A stretch of 64,000 nt of DNA from Sordaria brevicollis (lineage: Eukaryota > Ascomycota > Sordariomycetes > Sordariales > Sordariaceae). A model generated the notes under the pieces. It ran no database searches. It worked only from the letters and a program-made list of their open reading frames with translations, and had not been told where the DNA came from. The DNA lies in contig JAUTDP010000015.1 in NCBI GenBank assembly GCA_033439795.1, forward strand, positions 1,302,001 through 1,366,000, written 5' to 3'. Both the position numbers and the translations under genes were made by a program. Positions 37,409 through 49,828 of the stretch are shown here, piece after piece. The first letter of the stretch is position 1; each line of letters opens with the position of its first letter.

Positions 37409-38543
37409 CTGCCTAATTAGTCCAGCCCAGTCCAGTCCAACCCGGGGAAGATCAAATCCTTGCTCAACGTAAGTGCCCGACGTATTCCTGATATCGTACA
37501 CTAGCACTAAGTACCAAGTTAACGACCCCGCTTCCTTCCCATCACCCTAGCTGGTTATGTGTTGCCCATGTCTCGTGGTGTACCTAGGCACAGCTAGGTT
37601 GCTTGCTGGTGCGAGGGTTAGACAGTAGATGATCTAACCATAGGGCAGCCAGGCAGGCATTGAATCCTACTTGAACTTGGATTGATGTGACACAGCCTTT
37701 TCATATCGGGCGGGCCGTTCCCGATCATTCATTATCTCTTTAAACGTCCCATCCAACAACGACTTACATTTATTAGATGTTGGTAGTATCTGTTAAGCGA
37801 AGCAATCATTGAGTTCTGATGTACATGCGTCATTTTTGTCTTCCCTCTACCTCCTAGTAGGCTAGTATGAAGAACAGAAGTTACTGGAATACAATGCGTA
37901 TAAGTGGTGAAGGTGCAAATGTGTGACCGTGATACACAATGTGAGTGCGTGAGTGCATGTGTTCTTTTGTGTGTGAAACCTGCCACTTCACAGCATTCAG
38001 AGGGACAAGACAGTTGGATAGGGAGGTGAACTGAGGGACAGATAAGTAGACTCCAGGGTATGTATGTATCACCCAGCCTAATGTGTGGGTTGGTTGTAAG
38101 AGGAATATACAAGAAGAGTTAAAGTAGATCTTCCCAGATATGTATGTGTATATGTAGTATGTATGATTGAATAACTTTTAGTTTTGATGATCAAGACAGA
38201 AAAACGTCGTAAAACCTGATGGGGTATCTTTTTTTGACAGAAAACAGACAAGAAAATGGGGGAAACCGGCTTGTATGCAAAAAAAAAATGAGACCAGCCC
38301 CAAAGAGATCTAGTATGTGGTGTCGTGGCACGTATCATCAAATCGTCGACAGCGTTAAAAATGCGTGTGTGTGAGGTGTGGTGCACCCGCCCAAATAGCA
38401 GGCAGGCTGTTTGTCGGCTTCCAATCCGTTCAATCGAACAAGAAAACAGAAAAAGATGGGGTAGTATCCAACGGCCTTTCTCGAATCGTGATTCGGTACT
38501 CTGGCTTCTTTCTCAGCAGTGCTGTTGTTTCCCTTCCTTTGCT

Positions 38544-40337
38544 TCACTTCCGACGCCCCACTTTGTCAACAAAGTTCTTGAGCCAAAGGGAAGCGCTGTT
38601 TTTCTTATCATCGTGACCGGCCATGACGGTATCGCGAACCATTGGCCCGACAATGTCCACATCGCCGCGATCGGGAAACTTTCCCTCATCCGTCAACATT
38701 TCGGGGACGGCAGCCGGGAGCACGTCCTCGGTAGCACGACGAAGCAGTGTTGTAGTGGCCCTGGTTAATTGCGGCTCTAGACGTTGGATGAGATTCTCCT
38801 CAGCCCGGCTCCATTCCTGCTCAATCTCGGCCCATTTTTCTTGCGTATATGCATACGTGATTGATGTCAAGCCGTAGTGTTCTCCAGTTCGGACAAGATG
38901 TTTGGTAAAGTTGATCCTGGCTTGGTTCCAATCGGCACGGAAGGCTTCATAGGTTGATAAATCGGCTGTGTTTGGTACATAGGGCCTGGGCTCTATCGTA
39001 AAGTTGGCGTGTCCTAGACGATCTGACCAAGCATCCTGATCCTCCAAGAATGGAAGAGGCGAGGGAAGTTCACTGATTGTACTCGCAATGGTTGCGCGGC
39101 GGAAGGATGCTACTGATGCCTTGGTGCTCAGCGGTGGCGTAGGGTAGTGTTGAGGGTTGCTAATGTCCGGAAAATAAGAAGCCACGGTCGGTGACTGCAG
39201 AGGTGATGTTTGAAGCGACTGCGTGTTTCCTTGAGTCACGGGCTTTTCGGTGAATAGAGGAGGCAGAAGAGGAGTGGCGGCCAAGGCACGTTCCCGTTCC
39301 AGGTTTTTCCCAGCGGCTGCCTGCGCATCTTGGAGCGGGGAAGCAGGAGAAGGAGTTTCGTCGGGACTTCCATAGAACGAGAGCGCAGGGGTGGTGGGAA
39401 GTGGTGTTTCGGTGAGTTGCGGTTGGGGTTGCGGTTGTTGCAGTTGCACCTGCTCGGATGGGCGTCGCATCGAAGCGGATATCGAGGATGACCTGCTCGA
39501 GGCGGCACGGGAAAAGGTTCGGGATATGCTGGGACGTTGGACGAGAGACGAGACGGAAGCAGGCGCGGAAGCAAACTGGTTCCGCCTTGACGTGGATCCC
39601 CATCTTGAAAAGCTCGGGAGCTTTGACCCTATCCTTGAACTCCAAGACGACATTCCAGCATCCGACCCATGCCTCCTCTTCTTTGACCTTGAACCATCAC
39701 TGAAATCCGTGTCGCTTAGAAACCCGTCGAGGTCGTAGTCGAAATCCGAAGTCATGGAAGGGCGGGTTGTTATGCTTGGGGCAACATCGTTGTGGTGGGA
39801 GCAAGCCTCGTCGCCTAGTCATGGTCGAGTTAGCTTCCCGGGGTTTCGAGATGGGATGACAAGACCTTGGATCTGGAACCTACACAAGCAGTCATAAAGA
39901 CTCCCTAGCTTTTCCTCGTCTGCGCCCGCATAAAGGTCGTAGTGGTCCTCGTCCTCATAGATATCAACCGAGTCCCTTTCCAAAGGTTCCTCTTGCACAT
40001 CTGGTAGCTGGGTCTTGTTGGCCTTGTTGGGATGCGTTTGTTGTAAAGGCGAAATGGGGCACTCGGAGGTGGTAGAGGGATTCGAAGGCATAATATTCTC
40101 GAGCGAAGAGGTTGATCCAGAGTAACGCGAGTGGCTGGGGCGAGAGAAGGTTGGTGTGATGGGCAGTGGTGAGGCAATGTCGGACGAGGAAGAGCTCGAG
40201 TTGTGGGTGTAGTAGATGGACGAGTGATCGGCGGCGTCATGGCTGTTTGTGTAGTTGTATTCCAGCAGCTCCAGCATCCTAGCTCTTTCTCTTTCCACCT
40301 TTTGAGGGAGTTGCAACGGTATTAGTCGGGTCGGCAT
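38544..40337 (-). CDS. Ser/Pro-rich fungal protein of unknown function, 574 aa
   Basis: I do not recognise a characterised domain. Exons are 40337-39884 and 39814-38544; the 69-bp intron (GTAGGT, branch GCTAAC, acceptor TAG) removes an in-frame stop and joins LYDCLC to DEACSHHNDV, continuing into TTRPSMTSDFDYDLDGFLSD. Residues 1-150 include MLELLEYN, a poly-Ser stretch and an acidic patch (ERDSVDIYEDEDHYDLY). Residues 165-400 are rich in Ser, Pro, Gln and Thr with a (QP)n run and many S/T-P sites, as in phosphorylated scaffold proteins. The last ~170 residues are more ordered: NFTIEPRPYVPNTADLSTYEAFRADWNQAR, shortened here to its start and end, then a helical region (KHLVRTGEHYGLTS, AEIEQEWSRAEENLIQRLEPQ) and a basic end KNFVDKVGRRK. 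No signal peptide or membrane segment is seen. Likely cytosolic or nuclear. Confidence 0.8.
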
Positions 40338-40810
40338 GGTTGTTGGTGTTGTTTTCAGTCGTAGTAGTAGTAACTCGGAGACATCAACCTTGACCTAGGA
40401 GTGAGTAGAGGTAGAGGGTATACCTCTCTAGGCAGGTGAGGTGAGGTGAGGTGGGTGACGATGTGTTGTTGTAGAGGATTCCAGTTGCATGCAAGTTGTT
40501 GTTCGTTGTTTGCCCGTATTGAGGTTGTTGGTTGTCCACTTGCCCGCTCCTTCTTCTACCATATAAAATGCCCAGCTTTACCGACTCGGAGGACTCTGGG
40601 CTCTTGCAAGCCTTCAAGTTTCCAGTTTGACGGGACGGGAGCGCGGGAAGGTGGCGGGGTAGTCGTCTTATTTGATCTGAAGTGTCGGATACTGTAGAGG
40701 TCAAGCAAGAAGGTCACACGGAAAGAGCTGGCTGGGCTGGCGGGAAACTCCAGTCCAGTCCAGAGACTGGGCCAGCTTCCACTTGTGCAAGCCTGCAAGG
40801 CAGTCCGTCC

Positions 40811-40860
40811 GGGGGGGTCGGGGACGACGGGGGACGACGGGGGACGGGGGGGACGAGGGG
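40811..40860 (+). repeat. G-run tract with quadruplex potential
   Basis: Six G runs of four to seven bases, separated by loops of two to five bases (TC, ACGAC, ACGAC, AC, ACGA), satisfy the usual G-quadruplex pattern on the plus strand. The tract starts 474 bp upstream of the start codon of the minus-strand Ser/Pro-rich gene, so the G-rich strand is the template strand. Confidence 0.7.
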
Positions 40861-41818
40861 CCCAGTTGACGACACTGCGGGACTGGACTGTCGCTGCCAG
40901 CCAGTGGACGACCATGATTCTGGCCGCGAGCGGGAGACACGGGCGGGCTTGAGGCCTTGGAGCCATGAACACACGGGCCACATCCACCGCCTTGGGCTGC
41001 CTGCCAGTGCCAGCACCAGTGACGGGACTGCATCGGAGTGGGGGGAACGAGTCCCCAGCCTCCGCCGCCAGTTGTAAAATTCTTTTTTCTTTCTTGCTCA
41101 TTTTTTTTTCCCGACAATGAACCGTCAAGGTTCATCTCCAGTTTCGTTCTTTCCCGTCCCTTTCGTTCTCACACCGCACCCCCCTTGTTGCGTAGGAAAG
41201 AGCGTAGAGGTAGGTTTGTATCTGGTACTTGCAGGGATCTGACAACTTTTTTTCGCAATTGCAAAATCCGCGTTCAAATCCATCCCATGTGTGTCTCCAG
41301 TGTCCACTCTGTTTCTAGCTTGGCCAGGCCCACCCGTGATCCGTTGGTCTGGATGACAAAAAAAAAGAGGGAACTTGACTTTGACGAGACGAACGGTGGA
41401 GAGAATCCAAAACTCCCGCCAAAAGTGTATTTCGGGAAACACGAGCACAACGAACCGCTGGAGTCCCGGAGATCTCTTTGCGCCAAAAGCCAAGGTTCAA
41501 GACTGGCACCTTAGCACGGCGGCTCTGGGGGCGGTTAGACTGGCGTTGGATCAGTGGATACACTGGAGCACAGCTGGAGCACAGCTGGAGGGAGCGAGGC
41601 CGGCGATGACGTGCAAGAGCCGACACTGGCGATGATCTTGGCCGGATTCTCACTGCTATCTACGAGGACGACAGCTCTGGGGAAAGCTTGGCAGCAACTC
41701 AATACCTTTCAACAACAAGGACCACCTACATGGAGAAAATGCAATCAAAACACCATCATCTTTTCATCAATCATCGTGAGCAGCCAACCGATATCTTGTT
41801 GGTTGGTTGCAAGTTCGT

Positions 41819-41846
41819 CCCATCCCATCCCATCCCATCCCATCCC
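41819..41846 (+). repeat. (CATCC)n microsatellite
   Basis: About five uninterrupted pentanucleotide units CATCC/CCATC. A simple-sequence repeat in noncoding DNA with no evident function. Confidence 0.85.
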
Positions 41847-44800
41847 TTTACCAACTTCTTTGTGTATCTGCCTTGACGTCGATATCATCGTGCCAGAACC
41901 CCGCCGGCCCAACTTCCCATCTTTCCCCTCATCACCTCACTCCCCTCCCGTCAAATCGGTTGTGTTACATACCATCAAAAGCAACAGTTGCTTCCGTGTG
42001 TCTTGGGTACTTTGGTGTTGCAAGCAAGGGCCTCGGCCTCTGCCTCGACTCAAGGTTATCCCAATGCCATGATCACAAACCACACACTAACCACCAAGAC
42101 TTTTTTATCCTTGGCTAGATATGGTCAGATAACAACCACACACGCGCGTATGCTGCTCCGGAGGCGGAGGCAGCTTCAGCTTACCCTTTCCATCGTCGTG
42201 ACCAATCCATCCAGTGAGAGTGTTAAGAAAAATTGGTGGTTGATGATGCCTTGACAGACGCCAGGGTTTGTCAATGGACAGGATAGGAATCCATCCCAAT
42301 GTGACTTGGTTGCAGGACTGGTACCACGTGTAATCAGGTGCTTTGCAGACCGAGTTGTGGTTTGGTTGTCCCAAAGTTTTCCTGGCAAAAGCCTGGGCCG
42401 ACTGGTCCCCTCTTCCCAGACTTTGAGAGTTTGAATCACACCCCGGTCAAGAAGAAAAAGACTGGATGGACAGACGGGCAACTCATTGAAGAGATGCGAT
42501 TGCCGGTGCCGGTGTGCTCAATTGATGGGTTGGGTTGGGAACTTCAACTTGTCCCGGATTCTGGCCCGACGGGGGACACAAGAAAAGAAAGACAAGGCTC
42601 ACGACGGACGGGACGGCCTGCTTTGAAAGAAGAAGCAGTCACGGTGACCAACGACGCCTGGCAATCACACAATCAGGCGTCAAACGAAGAAATAAAGCCA
42701 GTCTGCTAGTCTCTTGCAGCCGACCAAACGGATTACAAGAAAACAGGCAGACCAACGGAGGGTTAAAAAGGCAAGACAGACAGACACACGAGACAAAGTT
42801 GGGCCGACTGTGAAGAAACTCGTAGGGAGGTTGATTCCGTTCTCGGCGTGGGGTTAAGAATATCTTTTGGTCGCTGTTGGTCGATTAAAGGCTGTGAGGC
42901 GTTTTACGCCATGTTTCCTTGACTGGTGTGGATGAGGGCATCCCCAGATTTCGTCAACCTGAAAGCCTGACACCATCACCACCACAACACTGCACTATCA
43001 CTGTTTCACACAACGGTCGAGTGTTAGGCCTCTCGTGGACGAGACTTGCTCTCCCAACCAAAATGGTGGCGGGGAAGAATGGCGTCCGCCCGGGGTGCAA
43101 CGCTGGTGTCGAGAAATCCCGAATACGTACGTTGTTCATCAAGAAGATTTAAACTCTTCTTTTATCTAACACCAATTGGATGGTCTCAATGAATCATCCG
43201 GATGTCAAAGGAACATCCATCAACAACTCCCAGGTTCATGTCCTCGGCTGCGATTCGAGCCAATTCCGTATCATTTCTGGTTGGCTCCGGCTTAGATCCG
43301 TACAACATTTCAGCGGGGTTCACATTAAGCAAAGTACGTAGCGAGGATGAGACTATCGCCAGTCCAGGAATGGTGAGTTGAAAATCCTCCAAAACGACCC
43401 AAGACTTTGATGGAAAAATGGAAGCTCTCGGAGAAGCATCCGGCCATGTCGTCGTCCATCGGCCATCCTACCGTACCCATGCTCGTGATTGCGGTGAAGC
43501 CTGAGCTAGCTGGGATTTTGCAGTGGTTTTGCAGTGGTATGCAGTGGTGCGCATTGCTTAGCAGGTCAGCTGCGCATCAGCTGTATACTATGCTAGGGAA
43601 TAAGAGCTGATTCATAGCGGAAACTTAACAAGTTATACTAATTGGCTAAACGACAATGATAATGGGGTAAACAGGGCCACCAAACATCCATCATGCAGCT
43701 GCATCACAACCTCAACGACGGGCTCACCATTGCACCTTCCTCGGATGCCTGCCGGAGGGATACAAGAAAGAACAACAGATGGAAGAGCAAACGGTCTTTG
43801 CTTGTCCATCTTCGCCTCCTTCCATCGGCATCGACCCCCTCTTTATCACGACTGGACTAGAGGGCAAGAACGAACAGCACTGGGGTCATGCTGTTTCCAA
43901 GCCGACACAAAGGCAGAAATAGAAAGGACTTTAAAAATTTGCGTTTTTGCATCTTCCGCTTCCATTCGCAGTTGTACCGACCACTCATCATGTTCTGCCT
44001 CGGTCTCAATCTCTCGATTTCTTTTGACCCGTCTTGGTTTCTCACCAGGCACTTCCCAACCTTCCTATGCCTGGCCTCGGCTCATGCTCAAAAACATGCC
44101 ATCGATCTTTGAAAATTTAAATCAGTCCGAAGGATTGCCGTAGCGAGCGACAGGCAAGCCTCCATACCCTGACGTTATGTACTGTATTGGGTTTGCCGAG
44201 TGGTTAGGTAATCAAGCGAGCCTCAAACCGTCGCTCCCATTCTCGCATTCATACGCCGCCGCCCACCATATCCGATCGATATCCGATGGTCCCTCTTTTT
44301 TTGCTTACAAGTCCGCACACTCGGCAAGTATTTCGTCAATGGCAATATCGCAAAAATGGGCTCAGCGCTACATATGCAAACATTGCTTTTTGCTACACGT
44401 TACTTACACGCATACATAGGAAAATAAGACAAACCATTGCCTTCAAGGGACCTGCTGCTCGGCGGACAGCGGAGGGGCAGCGGGGGGCAAGGTCGGTCCG
44501 GAAGCCAAAGAACTTTCGTTCAAACTCGGATTCACACGGAGGCATTCGGAGCAAATGCGGCGAGCAGTGCAGAAAACGAGAGTTCTTCCATTCATCCATT
44601 CTTCCCTTTCTTCCTTCCCTTGTTCTTTTCGTATGTACATCATACCTCTGCGATCCACCAGGAACCAACTACCCGATACGGAGATGGACTCCGACGATGC
44701 CGCTCTGCTCGCAACCGTCAATCCAAACTTCGACTTCGGCAGAACCAGAATGTTTCCGGAAGCCTGTACCTGGTCCGCCGAGGGATGGACATGAGTCTGG

Positions 44801-46922
44801 CCTTCCCCTCGCTCGCAAAGCTCTCCCAAAGTTCCCCTCGATCATCGAACATCATTCCCGCTTCTAGTTAACTGCACCGTTACCTTGATGGTGTAATAGC
44901 GGCGGTACCTGCATACGGTACACCCTCAAGAGGCAGGGGGAGGCGAGGCATCATTGAGTGATCGAGGAATCGAAGAGAAAAGGGATGAACACAGCCAACA
45001 CCATTGCACCGTACAAACCCGTCTTTCTGGGAATTCTGGTCGGCTCCACCGGTTCGTGTGATGCTTGCTGCTCCATCTTCAGCACGACTGTTGCCCTCGG
45101 GATAAAAATTCGAGAAGAAATCTGGGTCCGTCTCCGCCCGCTGCGCGTCAGATATTGCTCACTGCGCAGATCTGACTAAACAGCTTGGTACCTATCTGTG
45201 TTCGCATCGGTCAATGGCATTGCCCAGGGGCTGTTGTTTTCTTCCTCCGGTCATCCTACCCATCACCACCGAACCGAGCCCAAAGACGGGACGGGACGGG
45301 ATGGCGGTCGTTCTAGGGGTCGGGCATCTACACTTTGCTGGACGTCTTTCATACCGGACGACTAGACACCAGCATACAACCGACCTTTCATCACACCTTG
45401 CCCAAGTTCGGTCAATTGAAGTCGTCACAACGCCCTTACAAAAACTTATGGTTTTTCTTCTTCACGTTCGGGCATAGAAATACCGAACCCAGAGCCCAAA
45501 GCCAGTCAGCCGGCAGCTACCACACTGCACTTGCAGCCTCACCTCACTTGCCCAGCCACCAACCTCATCGGTTAATGATGACGGACGGTGCCTGAATTGC
45601 CATGTGGGAAAATCATGCTATCCTCGCAGAAAGGGTCCAGTCCAATTGGGAGTGTCGATTGGGTTGGAGCAAAGAATTCTTCGCCTCGCTGCCGGTGTTG
45701 CTCACCATGCTGCCCCTTGCATTAGCACAATGCAGTACCTGCAGCAAGTGCTCAACCCGATGGCCCGGTGCACGACGATTCGTTGGGCCGAGACCTGCCG
45801 CTCACCACTGGGTCCTCTTCATAAGAAGTTGCATGCAGAAAGAACGTTATCATCATGACCTTTTCCTCCCAGCTTGTCCCAAGGAGCTTTTCTGGGTGCT
45901 GGGTTGAATGGTAGATGTCAGCCTCACTCTGTACACCATATGCACTCTATCCAAGGTTCGACTTCCAAAGTCCGACGTCGACGTCTCTGGGATTGGCCTA
46001 TCACATAACTGCCTTGTTGCTCGTCTATCTATCGGCCATGTGTGCTTTCGGGTGTACCTGAATGGAAGAGGCAAGGCCCGTCCCGGCTGTTTGGTTTGGT
46101 TGGTTGGCTGGCACTTTGATGGTGGATGGAAGTCTTACCTGCACCTTCACCAAAGGAAGGACGTACGTATCTGGGTTACAAGTATATTGCCTCCCGAGAC
46201 AGACTGGCCGGAAGTTATCGCCATTCGCCAAGTGGCATGCTGACGAATGCTTTTTCTGGGACCTGCAGCTGTGTGAAGAAATTTTCACTCGCTTCTCTCC
46301 AATACTCACAATCACCTCAGCCTGCCAGTCAGCCCCTCAACCACGGTCAGCGCAAGTGCTTGGCCTGTGGGCTTCTCGACAAGATAGGACATAGCGAGAC
46401 CAGGAGCTTTGGTATCTCACCCATCCATATCTAGAGGCAAGTTGGTACATTTTGGGACCCAGACTCTGGACAGACCGCGGGGTGCCACGTACCACATCGC
46501 TGATGACCTCTAGTACCTGGATCCCAATGGTTATATCGACGGCTAAAAGGGTATCATCCAAGGGATCCAGGTCTCTCGGTTCCGAACCACAGGAAGACCT
46601 GGTTGGGTGGGGAAAGTTTGCCCAAGGGTCTATGTAAAGGAGATCCTAGCGAGCGTTTTAATGGTTGGGAGGTGTTTAGTCAGCCCTACAGTGACAGAAA
46701 AGGTAAGAAAGGTGAAGAGTTGACCTGACCGGTGGTATATCGAGTTTGCTCGATGGGGGCATCTGCGAGATCAGGATCATTTGGATACAAGAAGCTTTGC
46801 GTTTTGGTTTCGGGGCCGAGAGGTGGAAAAAGAGATGGGATGAGAAGTGCCATTTGCTCCAGCCGTAGGTAATGTTGCTCTCTTTGTCCTATGCGATGCC
46901 AAAATCGACTTTCTGAATAGCT

Positions 46923-49157
46923 TCATTTCCCTCCTACCCCTTTCCCCTTTCCTTTTGGCCCAGCAGCCGTCAGAAACCCAAAGTCCGCTCCCTCCTCAGC
47001 CTGATTCACCTCCCGCATATACAGCCCTCGATAACCCCTCATCTCTTCTCTCCTCTCCCAGTTGCTACCTTTTGCTTCTTCTCCTTGACTTTCCATCTCC
47101 TTCCTCCTTTCTCTCTTCCTTTCCTCAATTTCCTCCTTCGTTAGTTCCACTTCCAACCTCCTTCCCTCCACATCGCAAAATATCCAGTCCCCATCCCTCA
47201 CCACCCCCAGCACGCTATCCGGGTCCGCCGCCTCCGGACTAACATGCAACACGATTGTCCCGCCTGCAGTCCCGCTCATCCTCCCGTCTGAGATCCTCAA
47301 CATGTCCTCTACCCCTTGCTGAGCCAGCTTGCGCGGGATGGGAATCAGGCCCGCCTCCGGCATGCCGGGGCTATGCAACCCAATGGGCCCGATGTGTTGA
47401 AGAACCAGAACCGAATCGGCTGTGACGTTCAGGTCAGGAGAGTCAATGCGTGCCGCGAGGTCGGCGGGGCCGTGGAAAACTACGGCTTGGCCGCGGTGTT
47501 GAAGCAGACGTCTGTACTTGGACGCCGAGGCTTTGATGACCGCGCCTCCTAGTGGACAGAGGTTGGATTTTGCGGGGTCGAAGACTATGAGGCTGGAGCA
47601 AGGGTGTAGGGGAGAAGAAAGGGGGTGGATGATCCGACTTAGTTCGGTGTCAGAAGGAAGAGGGCGGAAGGGGATGGAGTCTAGTTCCTCGCCCAATGTG
47701 CGGCCGGTTACGGTTAGGGCGTCGAGGTGTAAAAGGGGGCGGAGTTGGTGAAGCAGCGCGAGCATGCCGCCTGCGTTGTGGAAGTCGGTCATGTAGTTGG
47801 ACCCGGAAGGCTTGAGGTCCACGAGGAGCGGGGTGTTGCGGCCGATGTCGTCGATGGTCCTCAACGAGATCGTCCCCGCGAGCGATGGGTGGCGGTTGAT
47901 GATGGCCATTAGGTGGACGATGGCGTTGGTCGAGCCGCCAATGGCTTGCAGGACCGTGATGGCATTGAGGAAAGACTCACGCGTCAGGAGGTCCTGGGGT
48001 TTTAGTTGGGACTTTGCAAGTTGCACGGCCAAAGCGCCAGTGTGCTCGGCAACCCGTAGCCGAGCGGACGAGACCGCCGGTGCGGTGGCCGAAGGTAAGG
48101 AAAGCGGCATCAGGCCGAGGGCGACGAGAAGACAGGCCATTGTCGAGGCTGTGCCCATGACGCCGCATGTCCCGGATGTGGGTGCGAGCTCGTCATTCAA
48201 GGCGGCGATATCCTCGATGTCGAGCGTCCCAGCGCGAAACTTGGCCCAGTTGTTCCGGCAATCTGTGCACGCGCCGACTCGGACGCCTTGGAAACTGCCG
48301 GGCATCATGGGCCCGGTTACGAGGTGGATAATGGGTTTGTTGGCCGATATGCCGCCCATTAGTTGAGCGGGAGTCGTCTTGTCGCATCCTTTTTTGGTTT
48401 TCTCACAAGTCAGCCAAACAACACCGTCCTTCCTCTCGCATTTCATCCTTTCCGACCCCATATGATCTCCCAATCACCCCTTCCCCCATTCAGTATCCGA
48501 CTCACCTCCAATAAGCACCACCGCATCAACCGGCTGCGCCTTCACCATCTCCTCAGTATCCATACTCATCAAATTCCTCAGGTACATGCTCGTAGGCGCC
48601 GCAAAACTTTCATGCAGGCTAATCGTGGGGAAATCCATCGCCAACCCTCCCTGAAGCTGCACACCCCTCTTTACGGCGTCGATCAGTTGCGGGATGTTGG
48701 CGTGACATGGGTTGAAGGATGAATAAGTGTTGATTATACCCACTATGGGCCGGGAGAGCGCGTCTTCGGAGAAACCAAGGGCTTTGATGAAGAGCTTGCG
48801 CATGAAGAGGGAGAAGGGGGGGTCGCCGTAGGAGGGAAGGGATTGGCGGAGTCCGTAACTGTGGGAAGAAGAAAGGGGGTGGGAGAGGGAGTAGTCTTTG
48901 TGCTTGGTGGTGTCGTTGTTAGGATTATTGGTGGTGGAGGTGGTGATGGTATTGCTCTTGACGTCGTTGTTATTGACTGCTTCTTCAGGTGATGAGTTTG
49001 CTGGAGGTTCATGTTCAGGTTCAACTTGAGTTTGGGTGGTGTAGATGTTTTCTTCTGATCCTAATGGTGGTTCCTCTGTTGAGGGCGCCCGGCCAAGGAG
49101 TAGAGCCATCTTGGTAGAGTATGCGAGGGTCGTTGAGTCCTGTATGATGGCACTCAT
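46923..49157 (-). CDS. IlvD/Edd family dehydratase, sugar-acid (aldonate) type
   Basis: These Fe-S enzymes dehydrate 2,3-dihydroxy acids or sugar acids. Exons are 49157-48506 and 48388-46923; the 117-bp intron joins VVLIGG to CDKTTPAQLMGG. From MSAIIQD the protein is 705 aa; in-frame Mets at 49313 and 49109 are alternatives. All three cluster cysteines are present: Cys151 (NPCHANI), Cys219 (GGCDKTTPA) and Cys292 (SGTCGVMGTASTM). CDKTTPA and GTC.VMGTASTM are the patterns of arabonate/xylonate-type enzymes, while branched-chain dihydroxy-acid dehydratases (ILV3) normally have CDKNMPG and a GACGGMYTANTM-like motif, so a sugar-acid substrate is more likely. LPSDTELSR, GLIPIPRKLAQQG and SDGRMSGTAGGTI are conserved. 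An N-terminal Thr/Asn/Ser-rich stretch (about 40-100) and a charged C-terminal end are unusual. No clear mitochondrial presequence. An MFS transporter gene lies upstream on the same strand. Confidence 0.88.
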
Positions 49158-49828
49158 TAACTCGGTGTAAAAGAGAGAAATAAAAATCAAGTGACCTAGA
49201 GCTGTGAGGGAGGGATAGAAGAACCCTTGCGCGAAGACGGTTCTTTGTTCGGATCTAGCAGTTGTAATGAGGAGGTGTTTTGTTTCGGTCGAGGTAGTAT
49301 GCGGGGCATACATAGCGTCCCCGTCGCTCTATCCTCAAATCACGTCATTAGTAGCTCCGATGTTCAAGATCACTCGGGTCTTTCGCTGAAACATTGTACC
49401 GAATATAGTACGCTAGAGGTAATGTTTGAAAGGTTTATTTTTCAGAACAGAGATGCTTCAATCAGGTGGCGTTAATATTGCTGTCATGATTCATAAACCT
49501 CTTAACAGTCATGTATGGCTGTTGCTGACGATGAGCGTGGAGAAATATCAGACAGTGACACACTGCCCAAGGTGAGGGGTAACCAACATCTATCAACTCC
49601 CGGTTCACTTTTCTATCTAACTTCATCCCTCTCGTCTGTTCTCCAAGCGAACGGATACCCTATGCTTTTAAAAACTACTAATACTAAACTTGATGCAGAG
49701 TCGAGTTGAACTGTGAGCAAACCTCACACATATCGATGCCGGTCCGTTAATCCAAAAACCACCGAGTCCTTCTATCACTGTCCCTCCTCCTTCTTCTTCT
49801 TCTTCTCGTTAAACCTCCCTCATTGTTC
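49158..49828. other. intergenic: dehydratase promoter and MFS 3' flank
   Basis: A 0.67-kb interval between two minus-strand genes. It also contains the possible N-terminal extension of the dehydratase (up to 49313). A TTC triplet run (49790-49806) lies just beyond the MFS stop codon. Confidence 0.5.

Larger units (their letters stand above)
33053..38543. other. 5.5-kb interval with no recognisable gene
   Basis: It lies upstream of the MVD gene and downstream of the Ser/Pro-rich gene. Frames up to about 125 residues occur (for example 35998-36351 and 37732-38112), but none has motifs, fungal-like composition or a plausible splice structure. Features seen: a CCCCGT hexamer array near 33500, an ACTGTCCAG-type repeat at 37380-37408, and scattered TAGGTA/CCTACC-rich stretches around 36830-37260. 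I see no transposon ends, tRNA or 5S rRNA. It may carry long regulatory DNA, noncoding transcripts or decayed sequence. Confidence 0.5.
40338..46922. other. 6.6-kb interval with no recognisable gene
   Basis: It lies upstream of the Ser/Pro-rich gene and downstream of the dehydratase gene. Several frames of 100-190 codons overlap in different phases (for example 41554-42072 and 44286-44867), but their compositions look like translated noncoding DNA and none shows a domain. It contains a G-rich tract at 40811-40860, a CATCC array at 41819-41846 and many short pyrimidine runs. I found no transposon ends, tRNA or rRNA. Confidence 0.5.

Noticed and set aside
44185..44270. tRNA-Ser/Leu-like box A (TTGCCGAGTGGTTAGG)
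   Set aside because: No matching box B, no acceptor stem complement and no long variable arm could be folded. At most a decayed tRNA fragment.
44286..44871. Overlapping reading frames of 145-193 codons on the plus strand and 128 on the minus strand
   Set aside because: No motif, no coherent composition, and three frames overlap equally; typical of noncoding DNA with few stops.
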